Shown: in pieces, positions 17,568-26,085 of the stretch | How positions within the stretch are numbered: the first letter of the stretch is position 1 | Layout of the letters: every line of letters begins with the position of its first letter | Source of the DNA: Streptomyces sp. NL15-2K | Lineage (GTDB): Bacteria > Actinomycetota > Actinomycetes > Streptomycetales > Streptomycetaceae | Length of the DNA stretch: 64,000 nucleotides | Direction of reading: 5' to 3' | Assembly (NCBI RefSeq): GCF_030551255.1 | Contig: NZ_CP130630.1 | Span: forward strand, 1,736,001 to 1,800,000 | Translations under genes and position numbers: made by a program | The notes under the pieces: model-generated | The model's database searches: none | The model's input: only the letters and a program-made list of their open reading frames with translations | What the model was told of the DNA's origin: nothing

Positions 17568-18205
17568 TCAGGCCCGCGCGGCGCCGTCGACCCGTAGGAC
17601 CGTGCCGGTCACGTAGGAGGAGCGGTCGCTGAGGAGCCAGGCGGCGGCCTGCGCGATCTCCTGCGGGTCGGCCGCGCGGCGCAGCGGGGTGTGCGCCGTG
17701 AGTCGCTCTCGCAGACGGGGGGATCCCTTCTCCCAAGTGCGTATCATCTCGGTCGGTGTATGGCCGGGGGCGATGGCGTTGACGCGGATGCCTTCCGGGC
17801 CGTAGGTGACGGCGGCCGACTCGGTGAGGCTGTTGACCGCCCGTTTCATCGCGCCGTAGGCGGGCAGCTCGGGGTTGCCCATCAGGCTGCCGACGGATGA
17901 GTTGTTGACGATGGCGCCCGTCCCGGCGGTGGTTCGGATGGCGGCGATCTCGGCGACCATGGCCAGCCAGACGCCCTTGAGGTTCACGTCGTGGACGTGG
18001 TCGAAGTCGGCCTCCGCATCTGGTGCATCGGGCCGGGCTGCTGGATCGTCGCGCCGTTGTTGAAGGCGATGTCGAGCCGGCCGTACAGGTGCACGGCGCG
18101 GTCCACGGCGGCGCGTACGCCGGCCGCGTCGGCCAGGTCGCAGACCACGTACTCCGCGGTGCCGCCCGCCGCCCGAATCTGCTGGGTCACCGCGTCCCGT
18201 CGCAC
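17568..18205 (-). pseudogene. Short-chain dehydrogenase/reductase, frameshifted and 5'-truncated
   Basis: The C-terminal part (17568-17987) has SDR hallmarks: NNSSVGSLMGNPELPAYGAMK with the Y-x-x-x-K pair, and a VTGTVLRVDGA end. The preceding part (17984-18205) is in another frame and encodes the middle strands (VCDLADAAGVRAAVDRAV, GRLDIAFNNGA). Restoring one base near 18013-18020 joins them into a normal MPEADFDHVHDVNLKGVW run, so this is a single 1-nt deletion. The N-terminal T-G-x3-G-x-G cofactor loop is missing upstream, so the gene is also truncated. Confidence 0.8.
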
Positions 18206-18291
18206 GACGTGGCGGTCACTGATCGCGGAGGTGTCGACTCCGGGCAGGCCGCCGCGGCCCGCACGGAGTCCCCGCCGTCGAGGGCGTCTTG

Positions 18292-18480
18292 CGCGTGGGG
18301 AGGAAGTTCGTGGCCAAACTGGCCATCACCGACTACCAGCTGCGGACCGGCTTCATCGGCACACCGCTGCTGCTGCCCGCAGCGGACGGGGCAGCCGTGT
18401 CCGAGGTCGGGTCGGAGTCCTACAGCTTCGGCGTCGACACCGTCCTCGGCGGCCTCGGCGAAGCCAAGGAGGCAACCCCG
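18292..18480 (+). pseudogene. Remnant of an alpha-L-rhamnosidase (GH78)-like gene
   Basis: About 60 residues resemble the end of a GH78 enzyme: FVAKLAITDYQLRTGFIGTP carries the catalytic-domain R-T-G-F-x-G-T-P pattern, and EVGSESYSFGVD resembles the C-terminal beta-sandwich start. The stretch that normally separates these two is absent, implying an internal deletion. There is no start region or credible end. The assignment is by motif recall only. Confidence 0.45.
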
Positions 18481-18605
18481 CTGACTCAGCGAGGGCCGGA
18501 AGGTCCACTTCGACGTAATAGATCTTTTTATCCGTTGTGCCCTATTGCGTTACGTTGGATGGGAGCAACGTTCGTGAACCTGCTCCGTATCGCGAGGTGA
18601 CTGCC

Positions 18606-19100
18606 ATGTCGGAGACCACGGATCGCACCAACGCCAACGCACCGACGAGATCGCGAAACCAGAAGGGAACCACACTCCAGGGCCGCAGGGGCCCAGACGT
18701 CCCTCCGGGGATGCGTGGAGACGTCACTGTGGCGGACAGGGTCGTAGCTAAGATCGCGGGCATGGCGGCCCGTGAGATCCCTGAGATCCACAAACTCGGC
18801 GGAGGGATGGCCAGGGCCTTCGGGGCCGTGCGAGAACGTGTACCTGGTGGTGGCAGCGACATCACCCAGGGAGTGAGCGTGGAGGTCGGGGAACGCCAGG
18901 CAGCCGTGGACCTGGACCTGGTCGTCGAGTACGGCGCTTCCATCGCCGACACCGCCAGGGACGTGCGCGCCAACGTCATCAACGCCGTTGAACGAATGAC
19001 CGGCCTTGAGGTCGTGGAGGTCAACATCGCGGTCAACGATGTCCATCTACCGGACGAGGGGGAAGAGTCCGAGCAGGGCGGCGGCAGGCGCGTAGCCTGA
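18606..19100 (+). CDS. Asp23/Gls24 family envelope stress protein
   Basis: A 164-residue protein with a disordered basic N-terminus (about 50 residues) followed by an Asp23 domain: VTVADRVVAKIAGMAAREIP, then VSVEVGERQAAVDLDLVVEY and a VVEVNIAVNDVHLP end. The family is membrane-associated and alkaline/cell-wall stress related. The ATG at 18606 has GAGGTGA upstream. The usual neighbours (AmaP and DUF2273 genes) are not present, so this is a lone copy. The AT-richer 80 bp before it probably hold the promoter. Confidence 0.85.
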   Translation: MSETTDRTNANAPTRSRNQKGTTLQGRRGPDVPPGMRGDVTVADRVVAKIAGMAAREIPEIHKLGGGMARAFGAVRERVPGGGSDITQGVSVEVGERQAAVDLDLVVEYGASIADTARDVRANVINAVERMTGLEVVEVNIAVNDVHLPDEGEESEQGGGRRVA

Positions 19101-19656
19101 ACACCGCATCCGCCACCCGGCGGCCGGCGGGCTGGCGGCTGAGTGCACCTGTTCGCCGGGCCGCGGGACCACCGAAGAGCCGCTTCGTTCGGCAACGCAC
19201 TACACCTCCCGCTCGTGCGGGTCGCATACGCACCCCATCCGCAGGAGCTGGGACAACAGGTCGGCACGGCACAGCAGCGGTAGGACCACCTCGCACGTGA
19301 CGTCGACGGGTTCCCCATCGGACTGCCTGCTCCCGGCGGTCACCTCCCCGTGCCTTCGCGAGCACGCGGGGAAGCCGTCTGACTCGTGAGGACGTGCAGC
19401 CATCCCACGTACCTCCTCGTGAAGAGACAAGCCCGGCACTTCCCGCCGGGGCGAGTCACGCAATGGCAGGCGCGCTCGACGGGTGATCGGCATCTGTCCC
19501 TGGGACAGACGGTGTCCGAAAGAAGACGGCTGATCCCCGCCGAGGGTTGTACTGCCGCGCCGAACGGGGCTCGGTTCACGAGAAACAATCTGCGGTGGAC
19601 GGATCGCCCAGGGATACTGGTGCCTTCTCACGACGTGCGACCAGGGGGGCGGATCG
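19101..19656. other. 556-bp gap with no supported gene
   Basis: Open frames here are short or are extensions of neighbouring shadow frames, with no recognisable domain or ribosome-binding site. The right end presumably contains the promoter of the FAD monooxygenase (AGGGGGGCGGA site just before its GTG). The region adjoins other decayed sequence and may be degraded coding DNA. Confidence 0.5.
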
Positions 19657-21081
19657 GTGAACTCTGGCGGAGAAACGGGCCGTTGGGGCGTGGGCGGCGG
19701 CTGGGGCGGGCGGCATGCGGTCGTGGTGGGCGGAAGCCTCGCGGGGCTCCTCGCGGCCCACGTCCTGGCCGGGCACGCCGACCGGGTGACCCTCGTCGAG
19801 CGCGACCGGTTCCCGGACGGCACGAAGCCGCGGCCCGGCGTACCGCAGGGCCGGCATCCGCATGTCCTGCTGGAGGGCGGGCAGGTGGCCCTGGAGTCGC
19901 TGCTGCCGGGCTGCCTGGCGGAGCTGCGGGCGGCGGGGGCGCCGCGGGTGGGCATGCCGTCGGACATGGTGATGTGGCAGACCGGGCGCTGGTTACGGCG
20001 GCTGCCCGCTTCGACGCACATCTACACCGGTTCCCGTGCGCAGCTCGAGGAGCTGGTGCGGCGGCGGGTTCTGGCCAACCCGGTGATCAACGTGGTGGAG
20101 GGGACCGATGTCGTCGGGCTCCTCGGTGACGCCTCGCGCGTGCGGGGCGTGCTGCTGCGGGACCGCTCCGGCGACGCACGCGGGGAGAACCGGTCCCTCG
20201 AGGCCGACCTGGTCGTCGACGCCTCCGGCAGCGGCACGAAGGCCCCGCAGTGGCTCACGGCGATCGGGGCCGAGCACCCGCACGAGGAGACCATCGACAC
20301 CGGGCTCGCGTACGCCTCCCGCGTCTACCGCGGCAGGAGCGGCGTCCTGGACGGCGACACCGTCGGCTACTACGTCTACCCCAGCCCCGACCAGGTCCAC
20401 GGCGGCGGCGCTCTGCCGCTGGAAGACGGCACCCATCTGGTCATCGTCTCGGGGCTGCGCGGCGACGAACCGCCCACGGACGACGGCGAGTTCGTGACAT
20501 ACGCCAAGAGGCTGCCGCATCCGCTCCTGCACCGGTGGCTGGACGAGGCCGAACCGCTCTCGCCGGCGTTCGGCCACCGGCGCACCGCGAATGTCCGCCG
20601 CCGCTACGACCTGCCTGGTCGCCGCCCTGCCGGATTCCTCGCCACCGGCGACGCCCTGTGCACCTTCAACCCGATCTACGGCCAGGGCATGGCCGTCGCC
20701 GCGATGAACGCGGTAGCCCTGCGCGACGCACTGGCCGATCCGCGCCGGATCCCCACGACGCGGCACGTGCAGCGGGCACTCCTTGCGGCGTCCCGGCAGG
20801 CGTGGGACATCTCCGCCGGGGCAGACCGCAAGATGCCGGGCGCGGTCGGCACCGCGGTCGCCGGGGGACCCGCGGACCGCATCGCCGACTGGTACCTGCG
20901 GCGCGTCCAGGAGCACTACCCCGGCGACCCCGTCGTCGGGCGCGCCTTCCGCTCCGTACTGACCCTCTCCGCGCCCGTCACCGCCTTGTTCGCCCCGCCC
21001 GTGGCCCGGGCCGTCCTCTTCCGCCCGCCCGCACCGACGCCCACCGAGCCGCCCACGACACCGGAGGAACCGGGGGGCTGA
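19657..21081 (+). CDS. FAD-dependent oxidoreductase (geranylgeranyl/squalene epoxidase-like)
   Basis: A 474-residue flavoprotein. The dinucleotide-binding loop is VVVGGSLAGLLAAHVL (about 22-37), and the second FAD motif GDALCTFNPIYGQGMAVA lies near residues 328-345. The PGVPQGRHPHVLL segment is typical of the Streptomyces group annotated as FAD-dependent monooxygenases related to epoxidases. It starts with GTG after AGGGGGG. Codon 113 is a TTA, so translation may depend on the bldA tRNA. The extreme C-terminus is Pro/Thr-rich. The substrate is unknown. Confidence 0.85.
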   Translation: MNSGGETGRWGVGGGWGGRHAVVVGGSLAGLLAAHVLAGHADRVTLVERDRFPDGTKPRPGVPQGRHPHVLLEGGQVALESLLPGCLAELRAAGAPRVGMPSDMVMWQTGRWLRRLPASTHIYTGSRAQLEELVRRRVLANPVINVVEGTDVVGLLGDASRVRGVLLRDRSGDARGENRSLEADLVVDASGSGTKAPQWLTAIGAEHPHEETIDTGLAYASRVYRGRSGVLDGDTVGYYVYPSPDQVHGGGALPLEDGTHLVIVSGLRGDEPPTDDGEFVTYAKRLPHPLLHRWLDEAEPLSPAFGHRRTANVRRRYDLPGRRPAGFLATGDALCTFNPIYGQGMAVAAMNAVALRDALADPRRIPTTRHVQRALLAASRQAWDISAGADRKMPGAVGTAVAGGPADRIADWYLRRVQEHYPGDPVVGRAFRSVLTLSAPVTALFAPPVARAVLFRPPAPTPTEPPTTPEEPGG

Positions 21082-21165
21082 GCGAGGCCGGCCGCGGACG
21101 ACGTCTTTTCAAGCTCCACCAGCTTGCTCTGTCGCCCTGGTCAGAATGAGATTCTGCTGGGGCCT

Positions 21166-21440
21166 CTAAGGCCGATGGAATCGCACTTCCGGGAAGCGTG
21201 CCGAGGGGCCGTCCAGCAGCGGGATGTCCCTTCCGCGTAGGTGCGTGTCGACGAACGCGCCGACATAGGCCCGGGTGATGGCATCGACGCGGTCACCGTC
21301 CAGGACTTGGAGCGGCATGCCGAGCTGCTCGGCCAGGGGCGCCAGGTCGGTGAAGGAGAGGTGCTCGGTGTCGTCGACGCTCAACCAGCGCTTCCAGCCG
21401 GTCAGTTCGGTCCAGGTCTCGTCCCAGGTCAGGTCGGGCC
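21166..21440 (-). pseudogene. C-terminal remnant of an alpha/beta-hydrolase (PAF-acetylhydrolase-like)
   Basis: About 90 residues ending at a stop match the C-terminus of Streptomyces lipase/PAF-acetylhydrolase-like proteins: GWKRWLSVDDTEHLSFTD carries the catalytic-histidine region, followed by AITRAYVGAFVDTHLRG and the ARFPEVRFH end. The nucleophile elbow and acid residue are absent; sequence upstream in the same frame is not recognisable. It is a 5'-truncated relic. Confidence 0.65.
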
Positions 21441-21621
21441 CGGCCGGTACGTGGCTGGGCTGGCCCAGCTTTCCGTCTGTCGGTGTCCCAACGGGCCCGT
21501 CGCGGGCCGTTGCGTCGACGCTACGGATGGTGGCCGCGTCTGCCATCAGCCTGTGGATCCACGTCCGGTGAGGCATGGAAACGGGTCGCCCGACAGGCGA
21601 GCGCTCTGCTTGGCTCACCCC

Positions 21622-22041
21622 ATGAGCGATCTTCATATCCGCCACGCCACCCTCTCGGACATCGACACCGTGCTGCGGTTCTGGCGCGACGCCGCGGAAG
21701 GAACCAGCATCAGCGACGACCACGACGGAGTGGCCCGACTCATCACACGAGATCCCGAAGCCCTGCTGCTCGCAGAGCGCGACGGCATCCTCACCGGAAC
21801 CGTCATAGCCGGCTTCGACGGATGGCGATGCTCCGCCTACCGACTGGCCGTACACCCCGACCACCGCCGGCAAGGCATCGCCACCGCCCTCCTGGAAGCC
21901 GTCGAGCAACGCTTCGCAGCCCTCGGCGGGCGACGCGTCGACGCCATGGTCCTGGAAGCCAACGAACGGGCACACCACACCTGGGCAGCGGCTGGCTACC
22001 ATCGCGAAGACCACTGGCGACGCTGGGTCAAGCCCCTGTAG
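21622..22041 (+). CDS. GNAT-family N-acetyltransferase
   Basis: A 139-residue GNAT protein with the acetyl-CoA pyrophosphate loop RLAVHPDHRRQGIATALL (about 74-91) and a final strand VLEANERAHHTWAAAGY. The length is normal. The ATG at 21622 has only a weak ribosome-binding site. A partial copy of its C-terminus follows 20 bp downstream (22062-22139), so a paralogous gene once stood here or this one was partly duplicated. Confidence 0.85.
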   Translation: MSDLHIRHATLSDIDTVLRFWRDAAEGTSISDDHDGVARLITRDPEALLLAERDGILTGTVIAGFDGWRCSAYRLAVHPDHRRQGIATALLEAVEQRFAALGGRRVDAMVLEANERAHHTWAAAGYHREDHWRRWVKPL

Positions 22042-22061
22042 AACGGGCAGCGTGCTGGACG

Positions 22062-22139
22062 GCCCACCACGCGTGGTGGGCCGCCGGGTACGCTCCCGAG
22101 GAGCACTGGCGGCGCTGGGTGAAACCCCTCGCCGGGTGG
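22062..22139 (+). pseudogene. C-terminal GNAT remnant, partial duplicate of the preceding gene
   Basis: Twenty-six codons encode HHAWWAAGYAPEEHWRRWV and then KPLAGW, nearly the same as the end of the intact GNAT (HHTWAAAGYHREDHWRRWV, KPL). It has no start and no N-terminal domain. The DNA also contains the perfect 18-bp palindrome CCCACCACGCGTGGTGGG at 22063-22080. Confidence 0.6.
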
Positions 22140-22182
22140 TGCAGGCCCCGCCGACCGCACTATTTTGCCGATCCTTTACCAT

Positions 22183-22204
22183 TGGAGGGCCACTCGGTCC
22201 TCCA
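22183..22204 (+). promoter_or_regulatory. Stem-loop in the leader of the CNNM operon
   Basis: A 9-bp stem (one G-T pair) with a 4-nt ACTC loop, about 95 bp upstream of the first CNNM start, is followed by the palindrome CGCCCATGGGCG near 22222-22233. The stretch before it is AT-rich for this genome and probably holds the promoter. Metal-transport genes of this family often carry regulatory leaders, but I recognise no known riboswitch core. Confidence 0.35.
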
Positions 22205-22297
22205 TGAAAGGTGTGAGCGTCCGCCCATGGGCGAGCCTCCCAGTACGCGACATCGCGCGTCTCCCTGCCCTGTCCGATCCTGGGAGGGGGTGAACCG

Positions 22298-23752
22298 ATG
22301 ACCGAAGTGCTGTTGTTGCTGGTGGCCATCCTCCTCTCGCTCGCCTGCGGCGCCTTCGTCGCGGCGGAGTTCTCCTTGACCACCGTCGAGCGCGGCGAGC
22401 TGGAGCGGGCCGTGGAGCGCGGCGAGCGGGGTGCCGCCGGGGCCTTGAAGGCCGTACGGAACCTGACCTTCCAGCTGTCCGGCGCCCAGCTCGGCATCAC
22501 GGTCACCAACCTGGTGGTCGGCATGCTCGCCGAGCCCTCGATCGCCGCGCTGATCGCCGGCCCGCTGGAGTCGCTGGGCGTGTCCCGCTCGACGGCGAGC
22601 TCCCTCGCGCTGGTGCTGGGTACGGCCCTGTCGACGGTGTTCCTGATGGTCGTCGGCGAGCTGGTGCCCAAGAACTGGGCGATCTCGTCGCCGCTGGCCG
22701 TCGCCAAGACCGTGGGCAACGCGCAGCGCTGGTTCAGCGCCGCGTTCCGTCCCTTCATCACGCACCTGAACAACACCGCCAACCACGCGGTGCGCCGCTT
22801 CGGCCTGGAGCCCGCCGAGGAGCTGGCCTCCGCGCGCGGGCCGCAGGAGCTGGCGGCGTTGGCCCGGCACTCCGCCCGGGAGGGCGCGCTGGAGGCGGAC
22901 ACCGCCGAACTGTTCGTACGGACCCTGAACCTCGCCGACCTGACCGCCGAGAACGTGATGACACCGCGCGTGCAGGTCATCGCCCTGGACGCCCAGGCGA
23001 CCTGCGAGGACGTGGCGAACGCGACCCGGGCGACGGGGCTGTCCCGGTTCCCGGTCTACCGCGGCAACCTCGACTCGGTCGTGGGTACCGCGCACATCAA
23101 GGACGTTCTGGCGGTGCCCGCCCATCGCCGGCTCCGCGTCCCCGTCTCCGAGTTGATGCGCGAACCGCTCCTGGTCCCGGAGTCGCTCACCGTGGACCGG
23201 CTGCTCGACCGGCTGTCCGGCAAGCGCACGATGGCCGTCGTCATCGACGAGTACGGCGGCACTGCGGGCGTGGCCACGCTGGAGGACATCGTCGAGGAGG
23301 TCGTCGGCGAGGTGCGCGACGAGCACGACCCGCACGAGACACCCGACCTGGCCCCGGCGGGCAGTGACGACGACGGCCACGCCCTGTACTCGGCGGACGG
23401 CTCCGCCCGCACCGACCAGCTCGCACGCGTCGGCCTGAGGGTGCCCGAGGGGCCGTACGAGACGCTGGCCGGCCTGGTCGCGACGGAGCTGGGCCGCATA
23501 CCCGCCGTCGGTGACCGCGTCGAGGTCTCGGGCTGGAGGCTGGACGTGGTGGACGCGTCGGGCCACAGGGCCGCGCGTCTGCTGCTGCGCGCGCCGCTCG
23601 ACGACGAGAAGGACGAGAAGGACGAGAGGGACGAGAAGGGCCAGAGGGACGCGCGGGACCAGAAGGGCCAGAGGGACGCGCGGGACCAGAAGGGCCAGAG
23701 GGACGCGCGGGACGAGAAGACGATTGACGACAAGAGGGGAGAGAGCCGGTGA
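22298..23752 (+). CDS. CNNM/CorC-type transporter with CBS pair and CorC_HlyC domain
   Basis: A 484-residue inner-membrane protein: N-terminal CNNM (DUF21) domain with about three to four helices (residues 1-170), a CBS pair (about 205-330) containing VMTPRVQVIALDAQ and VIDEYGGTAGVATLEDIVEE, then a CorC_HlyC domain. Relatives affect Mg/Co homeostasis or efflux. The tail (about 430-484) is an unusual charged repeat, three copies of KGQRDARDQ encoded by 27-bp tandem repeats. It overlaps the next CNNM gene by four bases. Confidence 0.9.
   Translation: MTEVLLLLVAILLSLACGAFVAAEFSLTTVERGELERAVERGERGAAGALKAVRNLTFQLSGAQLGITVTNLVVGMLAEPSIAALIAGPLESLGVSRSTASSLALVLGTALSTVFLMVVGELVPKNWAISSPLAVAKTVGNAQRWFSAAFRPFITHLNNTANHAVRRFGLEPAEELASARGPQELAALARHSAREGALEADTAELFVRTLNLADLTAENVMTPRVQVIALDAQATCEDVANATRATGLSRFPVYRGNLDSVVGTAHIKDVLAVPAHRRLRVPVSELMREPLLVPESLTVDRLLDRLSGKRTMAVVIDEYGGTAGVATLEDIVEEVVGEVRDEHDPHETPDLAPAGSDDDGHALYSADGSARTDQLARVGLRVPEGPYETLAGLVATELGRIPAVGDRVEVSGWRLDVVDASGHRAARLLLRAPLDDEKDEKDERDEKGQRDARDQKGQRDARDQKGQRDARDEKTIDDKRGESR
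23636..23716 (+). repeat. 27-bp tandem repeat, three copies, in the CNNM tail
   Basis: Units lie at 23636-23662, 23663-23689 and 23690-23716 and are identical except for the last codon. The period is a multiple of three, so copy number can change without breaking the frame. It encodes alternating acidic and basic residues at the cytoplasmic C-terminus. Confidence 0.9.
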
Positions 23753-24771
23753 CCGCCGTCCAGTTGCTGATCGGTCTGGCGACCCTCGTCGTCAACGCCT
23801 TCTTCGTGGGCGCCGAGTTCGCGCTGATCTCCGTGCGCCGCAGCCAGATCGAGCAGTACGTCGAAACAGGGGCCGAGGGCGACCGGCGCGCGAAGAGCGT
23901 GCTGTGGGGTCTGGAGCACGTCTCGGCGCTGATGGCGGCCGCACAGCTCGGCATCACCCTGTGCACGCTGGTGCTGGGTGTGGTCGCGGAGCCGGCGATC
24001 GAGCATCTGCTGCAGCCGGTGTTCCACGCGGTGGGCGTGCCGGAGGGTGCGGGCCACGCGGTGTCCTTCGTGATCGCGCTGACCCTGGCGACGTATCTGC
24101 ACATGCTGCTCGGCGAGATGGTGCCGAAGAACATCGCGCTCGCCGAGCCGGTGCGCAGTGCGCTGCTGCTCGGCCCGCCGCTGGTCGCCCTGTCCCGGGC
24201 GCTGCGCCCGGTGATCTTCACGATCAACGCCTTCGCGAACGCCCTGCTGAAGCTGCTGAGGGTCGAGACCAGGAACGAAGTCGCGGCCACCTTCTCGGAC
24301 GCCGAGCTGGCCCGGATCGTGCGGGACTCCGGCGAGGCGGGCCTGATCGACGAGCGCGCGCGTGAGCGGCTGCACGACGCGCTGAAGCTGGGGCGCCGGC
24401 CCGTGCGGGACGTGGTGCTTCCGCTGGACCGGGTGGCGTACGTGACTCTGGGCGTCACGCCCGAGCAGTTGGAGGCGCTGTCGGCGGAGTCCGGCTACTC
24501 CCGCTTCCCCGTGGTGGACGAGGGGCGCCGCATCATCGGCTATCTGCACGTCAAGGACGCGCTGGACCAGACCCCGCGGGACCTGCCGTTCCGGTTGAAG
24601 GACATGCGGCCGATCGCCCGGGTGCGGGAGAGCACACCGCTGGACGACGTGCTCACGGCGATGCGCGGCAGCCGCACGCATGTGGCGGCCGTGCTGTGCG
24701 CGGACGGGCGGTTGACGGGTCTGGTGACCATGGAGGACGTGCTGCGGGAGCTGTTCGCGCAGCGGGCGTGA
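23749..24771 (+). CDS. CNNM/CorC-type transporter with CBS pair, second copy
   Basis: A 340-residue paralogue of the preceding protein with the N-terminal DUF21 membrane domain (EFALISVRRSQIEQ, LGEMVPKNIAL) and a CBS pair, but no C-terminal CorC_HlyC domain or charged tail. GTG start overlaps the previous stop (GTGA). The tandem pair of one long and one short CNNM protein is common in actinobacteria and suggests a heteromeric complex. Confidence 0.9.
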   Translation: MTAVQLLIGLATLVVNAFFVGAEFALISVRRSQIEQYVETGAEGDRRAKSVLWGLEHVSALMAAAQLGITLCTLVLGVVAEPAIEHLLQPVFHAVGVPEGAGHAVSFVIALTLATYLHMLLGEMVPKNIALAEPVRSALLLGPPLVALSRALRPVIFTINAFANALLKLLRVETRNEVAATFSDAELARIVRDSGEAGLIDERARERLHDALKLGRRPVRDVVLPLDRVAYVTLGVTPEQLEALSAESGYSRFPVVDEGRRIIGYLHVKDALDQTPRDLPFRLKDMRPIARVRESTPLDDVLTAMRGSRTHVAAVLCADGRLTGLVTMEDVLRELFAQRA

Positions 24772-24837
24772 GCCGCGTGGGAGACCTCCGGGCCGACCGA
24801 CCGGGGGGTATGGAACCGGGTTACCATCTCTGTCGCC

Positions 24838-25620
24838 ATGCAGACGAATCCCACTCACACCAGCCTGGTCGCGGTCGGCGACTCCTTCACCGAGGGCATG
24901 TCGGACCTGCTGCCGGACGGCACCTACCGGGGCTGGGCCGACCTGCTAGCCGGGCGGATGGCGGCCCACTCCCCCGGCTTCCGGTACGCGAACCTCGCGG
25001 TGCGCGGCAAGCTGATCGGGCAGATCGTCGCCGAGCAGGTCGAGGTGGCGGCGTCCCTGGAAGCCGATGTGATCACGCTCGTGGGCGGGCTCAACGACAC
25101 GCTCCGTCCCAAGTGCGACATGGGCCGGGTGCGCGGGCTGCTGACGGAGGCCGTCGAGCGGCTCGCACCGTCCTGCAAGCAACTGGTGCTGATGCGCAGC
25201 CCGGGCCGCCAGGGTCCGGTCCTGGAGCGCTTCCGGCCGCGCATGGAGGAGCTGTTCGCCTGCGTCGACGAGCTGGCCGAGCGGCACGGGGCGGTGGTCG
25301 TCGATCTGTACGGAGCGCCCTCGCTCGGCGATCCCCGGCTCTGGGACGTGGACCGGCTGCATCTGACGGCCGAGGGCCACCGGCGCGTCGCGGAGGCGGT
25401 GTGGCAGGGCCTGGGCTACGAGCCCGAGGACACCGAGTGGCGCACGCCGCCGCCCCTCACGCCGCCGCCCGGCTGGGTCGCTCGCCGGGTCGCGGACGTC
25501 CGGTTCGCCCGGCAGCACCTGCTGCCCTGGATCGGCCGACGCCTGACCGGCCGCTCGTCGGGCGACGGCCTGTCGCCGAAGCGGCCGGAGCTGCTGCCGT
25601 ACGAAGGACCGACGGTGTAA
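24838..25620 (+). CDS. SGNH/GDSL hydrolase
   Basis: A 260-residue esterase-fold protein with block I VAVGDSFTEGM (nucleophile serine about 16), the GLND block III near 85 and the D-x-x-H block V VDRLHLTAEGH near 175. There is no signal peptide, so it is probably cytoplasmic. The C-terminal 70 residues are proline-rich and basic. A TACCAT hexamer ends 10 bp before the ATG, and no ribosome-binding site is evident, so the transcript may have a very short leader. Substrate unknown. Confidence 0.87.
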   Translation: MQTNPTHTSLVAVGDSFTEGMSDLLPDGTYRGWADLLAGRMAAHSPGFRYANLAVRGKLIGQIVAEQVEVAASLEADVITLVGGLNDTLRPKCDMGRVRGLLTEAVERLAPSCKQLVLMRSPGRQGPVLERFRPRMEELFACVDELAERHGAVVVDLYGAPSLGDPRLWDVDRLHLTAEGHRRVAEAVWQGLGYEPEDTEWRTPPPLTPPPGWVARRVADVRFARQHLLPWIGRRLTGRSSGDGLSPKRPELLPYEGPTV

Positions 25621-25626
25621 TCCGTC

Positions 25627-25971
25627 ATGACGGCGACGCGGGTGGTCAATGTCAGGGGCCGACTCCACCAGTACGGCCCTCGGCTGGAGCACGCCCCCGA
25701 GGACCTCGTCTACGTCGGCCGGCGCTGGACGATGGGCGGCTGGGACCTGCCCCGGCACCCGCTGTACAACCCCTTCGCCTACGACACCCCGGCGAAGAGG
25801 CGCGACGGGACGCGGGCGGAGGTCATGGCGAAGTACCGGGCGTATCTGCTGGAGCGGCCGGAGCTGCTGGACCTGGTGCCTTCGTTGCGCGGGAAAGCGC
25901 TGGCCTGCTGGTGTGCGCCCGAGCTGTGCCATGCGGAGGTGCTGGCGGAGCTCGCGGAGACACTCGCGTAG
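25627..25971 (+). CDS. DUF4326 domain protein
   Basis: A 114-residue protein with the DUF4326 pattern: VVNVRGR at the start, YVGR and NPF in the middle, and the terminal GKALACWCAPELCHAEVLAEL with paired cysteines. The domain is found in bacteria and phages and has no established function. It lies six bases after the SGNH gene and is probably co-transcribed. Confidence 0.8.
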   Translation: MTATRVVNVRGRLHQYGPRLEHAPEDLVYVGRRWTMGGWDLPRHPLYNPFAYDTPAKRRDGTRAEVMAKYRAYLLERPELLDLVPSLRGKALACWCAPELCHAEVLAELAETLA

Positions 25972-26071
25972 GCCTGTCCTAGGCCTCCCGTCGGTCTCCC
26001 GTGGGGCTCGCGTGGGCCTCTTGTAGGTTCCGACGAAGACACCCGCGGCGCTGGCCTGCACAAACCGCCAG

Positions 26072-26077
26072 TAGAAT
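26072..26077 (+). promoter_or_regulatory. Candidate -10 box of purB
   Basis: TAGAAT lies eight bases upstream of the GTG start of purB, with no Shine-Dalgarno sequence between. At this spacing transcription would begin at or next to the start codon, giving a leaderless mRNA, a frequent arrangement in Streptomyces. No good -35 was found. Confidence 0.4.
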
Positions 26078-26085
26078 CCGTACAC

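Noticed and set aside
19200..19420. Possible SsgA-like fragment on the minus strand
   Set aside because: A short stretch with VTCEVVLPL and a D-P-H motif is faintly similar to the SsgA N-terminus, but it stops at once and has no further conserved residues.
22150..22297. Known riboswitch before the CNNM genes
   Set aside because: Hairpins exist, but the conserved cores of M-box, yybP-ykoY or ydaO classes were not found by eye.
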